64,000 bases of DNA. It comes from Dokdonella_A sp014338185 (GTDB lineage Bacteria > Pseudomonadota > Gammaproteobacteria > Xanthomonadales > Rhodanobacteraceae). A program made the translations under genes and the position numbers. Below are positions 59,709 to 64,000 of this stretch, one piece after another (the first letter of the stretch is position 1; each line of letters opens with the position of its first letter). The stretch lies in NCBI GenBank assembly GCA_030263295.1, contig SZOS01000005.1:1-64000 (forward strand), in the 5' to 3' direction. The notes under the pieces are model-generated. The model did not search any database. It worked only from the letters and a program-made list of their open reading frames with translations, and was not told the origin of the DNA.

Positions 59709-59966
59709 TCAGCCCGGGATCACGTTCACCGTCTTGCGGGCGAGCGGGCCCTTGGCCTTGAACTCGACCTTGCCGTCGACCAGCGCGAACAGGGTGTGGT
59801 CGCGGCCCAGGCCCACGCCGCTGCCCGGATGGAAACGGGTGCCGCGCTGGCGCACGATGATGTTGCCGGCCTCGACCGTCTGGCCACCATAGACCTTGAC
59901 GCCGAGGTACTTGGGATTGGAATCGCGGCCGTTACGGGTGGAGCCGCCTGCCTTTTTGTGTGCCAT
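59709..59966 (-). CDS. rpmA: 50S ribosomal protein L27
   Basis: L27 lies near the peptidyl-transferase centre. The 85 residues begin MAHKKAGGSTRNGRDSNPKY, the conserved N-terminus that reaches the tRNA 3' ends, followed by GVKVYGGQTVEAGNIIVRQR and GVGLGRDHTLFAL. There is no Firmicutes-type N-terminal cleavage extension. It follows rplU by 14 bp. Confidence 0.97.
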   Translation of the reverse strand: MAHKKAGGSTRNGRDSNPKYLGVKVYGGQTVEAGNIIVRQRGTRFHPGSGVGLGRDHTLFALVDGKVEFKAKGPLARKTVNVIPG

Positions 59967-59980
59967 GACTGCAAAGCTCC

Positions 59981-60298
59981 TTACTTGGCGCCGGTGATGC
60001 CGGTGATTTCGATTTCGGTGTAGTGCTGCCGATGGCCCATCTCCTTGCGATGGTGCTTGCGGCGGCGGAACTTGACGATGCGGATCTTGTCGGCGCGGCC
60101 GTGCGCCTTGACCGTGGCGGTGACCGCCGCGCCGGTGACGGTCGGCGCACCCACGGTGACGCCCTCGCCCGAACCGACCAGCAACACCTGGTCGAGCTTG
60201 ATCTGCGCGCCGACCTCGGCGTCGAGCTTCTCCACGCGCAGGGTCTCGCCCTGCGCCACGCGGTACTGGCGACCGCCGGTGACAACAACTGCGTACAT
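59981..60298 (-). CDS. rplU: 50S ribosomal protein L21
   Basis: L21 is a 23S rRNA-binding protein, here 105 residues. MYAVVVTGGRQYRVAQGETL is the conserved start, and KIRIVKFRRRKHHRKEMGHR near the end is the basic RNA-binding signature. ATG 60298 is preferred over ATG 60304 because AGAGG is 7 bases away from the former but only one from the latter. First gene of the rplU-rpmA pair. Confidence 0.97.
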   Translation of the reverse strand: MYAVVVTGGRQYRVAQGETLRVEKLDAEVGAQIKLDQVLLVGSGEGVTVGAPTVTGAAVTATVKAHGRADKIRIVKFRRRKHHRKEMGHRQHYTEIEITGITGAK

Positions 60299-60367
60299 GG
60301 TCATGCCTCTGTAGTTATTCTGATCGCAACCCACGCCACGGACCTGCGGTCGGGCAGTGAGCCGCGC

Positions 60368-60396
60368 AGTATAGCCACGTCGCCATGACGCCGCAA
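60368..60396 (-). promoter_or_regulatory. Promoter of rplU-rpmA
   Basis: Minus strand TTGCGG (60396-60391), a 17-base spacer, and TATACT (60373-60368), about 70 bases before the rplU start. Same -10 hexamer as the tRNA-Thr promoter. Confidence 0.6.
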
Positions 60397-60467
60397 GTCG
60401 TTGTTTTGCATCATGCGCGGTCACGCCGGGCCCGCCACCGTGCGACGCCAGCGGCCCGCACGCCGGT

Positions 60468-60476
60468 TGCTATAGT
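60468..60476 (+). promoter_or_regulatory. Extended -10 promoter element of uvrA
   Basis: TGC-TATAGT (60468-60476), an extended -10 element, 28 bases before the uvrA ATG. No clear -35 is visible. I see neither a CTGT-N8-ACAG nor a TTAG-N6-TACTA LexA box in the 200-bp divergent region, so SOS control is not evident. Confidence 0.5.
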
Positions 60477-60503
60477 CACGGGCCCGCCCCATATGTCCTG
60501 GCC

Positions 60504-63370
<2,867 letters not shown>

Positions 63371-63374
<4 letters not shown>

Positions 63375-63832
63375 TCCCGCCAACGAGCGCGCCCGTGGTG
63401 GCGCGCGTACCGATCAGCGTGCGCTGGGGCGACCTCGACGCATTCAACCACGTCAACAACGCCGCCTTCCTCGTCTACGCCCAGGAGGCGCGCATCGTGT
63501 GGCTGGGCCAGCTCGGCGCCAGCCTGCGCGATGCCTCGATGATGCCGGTGGTGGCCGCGGCCAGTCTCAATTTCCGCCGCCAGCTCGGCTGGCCCGCGCG
63601 CATCGTCGTCGAACTGTCGGTGGCGCGACTGGGCAGGTCCTCGCTCACGCTCGCTCACCGCATCGTCGACGAGCGCGACGACACCATCGTGTACGCCGAT
63701 GGCGACACCGTCATGGTATGGATCGATCCCGCCAGCGGCCGCTCGATTGCGCTGCCGGCCGCGGTGCAGGCGCTGGTTCAGTCCTGCGCCGCCTCCGGTT
63801 CGATCACATCGAACGACGTGTCGATGCGCTGA
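63371..63832 (+). CDS. Acyl-CoA thioesterase, 4HBT hot-dog family
   Basis: 153-residue hot-dog-fold protein. The motif RWGDLDAFNHVNNAAFLVY carries the aspartate typical of 4-hydroxybenzoyl-CoA thioesterase-like enzymes (D-x-D-x-x-x-H-V-N-N-x). It probably hydrolyses an acyl-CoA in the cytoplasm; the substrate cannot be told. ATG 63371 overlaps the uvrA stop by 4 bp, so translation is coupled. Its last 18 codons overlap the 3' end of the convergent copper-chaperone gene. Confidence 0.88.
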
Positions 63833-64000
63833 CCGTCCTGCATCAGGAAGGTCACGCCGACCTTGTCGCCGATCGCGATCGCCCGCCGCGGCGACATCAG
63901 CATGAGGTGGTAGCCGCCCGGTTCGAGCTTGATCGTGCCGCCGGGCGCAACCACGAGGCGATGCACCTCGCGCATCTTGGCAATGTCCTTGGCAACGATG
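63778..64000 (-). CDS. PCu(A)C periplasmic copper chaperone, N-terminal part beyond window
   Basis: C-terminal 73 residues of a PCu(A)C (DUF461) protein, which delivers copper to cytochrome oxidase in the periplasm. The copper motif M-x21-H-x-M is matched exactly, from the methionine of MREVHRL to GGYHLML, and the GGTIKLEPGGYHLMLMSP stretch is typical. The upstream histidine/methionine part of the motif and the signal peptide lie outside the window. It is convergent with the thioesterase gene and the two coding regions overlap by 55 bp. Confidence 0.88.
   Translation of the reverse strand, partial: IVAKDIAKMREVHRLVVAPGGTIKLEPGGYHLMLMSPRRAIAIGDKVGVTFLMQDGQRIDTSFDVIEPEAAQD

Noticed and set aside
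60361..60503. LexA box upstream of uvrA
   Set aside because: Neither the E. coli CTGT-N8-ACAG nor the xanthomonad TTAG-N6-TACTA pattern is present.

Overview
The window is ordinary chromosome from a high-GC gammaproteobacterium, most likely of the Xanthomonadales/Lysobacterales group (inference from gene order and protein style, not from a database search). Pointers are the order tpiA-secG-tRNA-Leu-nuoA..N-tRNA-fMet-rimP-nusA-infB-rbfA-truB-rpsO-pnp, the order murJ-ribF-ileS-lspA-ispH-fimT-pilVWXY1E, strong G/C preference at third codon positions, and several secreted proteins that end in a short D-x-I-F-x-x-G-F-(D/E) tail. I see no insertion sequence, prophage, integrase, CRISPR array or plasmid feature.

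Layout. 1-3.4 kb: 3'-truncated rarA, divergent rlmJ, a six-helix membrane protein, and a PsiF-like periplasmic protein. 3.7-11.1 kb: a lipoprotein alpha-2-macroglobulin followed by pbpC, the paired periplasmic defence/repair module known from E. coli. 11.1-13.3 kb: a PadR regulator translationally coupled to a HAAS-type membrane protein, with a perfect inverted repeat upstream, and a PDZ lipoprotein. 13.7-15.1 kb: a secreted protein with seven ~60-residue repeats, probably a beta-propeller. 15.3-24.8 kb (minus): the tRNA-fMet-rimP-nusA-infB-rbfA-truB-rpsO-pnp transcription/translation/RNA-decay cluster. 24.9-40.0 kb (minus): a complete 14-gene nuo operon for respiratory complex I. 40.1-41.8 kb: tRNA-Leu(GAG), secG, tpiA, tRNA-Val(CAC) and tRNA-Thr(CGT). 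41.8-49.3 kb (minus): type IV pilus minor pilin operon fimT-pilV-pilW-pilX-pilY1-pilE. 49.5-56.6 kb (minus): ispH, lspA, ileS, ribF, murJ, with rpsT divergent. 57.2-58.3 kb: a small accessory islet with a plant-type leucine-rich-repeat protein and the 3' remnant of an RCC1-repeat gene. 58.5-60.3 kb (minus): rplU-rpmA-cgtA. 60.5-64 kb: uvrA, a 4HBT thioesterase, and a 5'-truncated PCu(A)C copper chaperone.

Most of the window is conserved housekeeping. The unusual material lies in the short accessory stretches: the three proteins sharing the C-terminal tail (one a gene remnant), the PadR/HAAS unit with a possibly leaderless start, the seven-repeat secreted protein, and RNA-level structure around tRNA-fMet/rimP, rpsO/pnp and pilY1/pilE. 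Many very long reading frames antisense to real genes are artefacts of codon bias and are left out.
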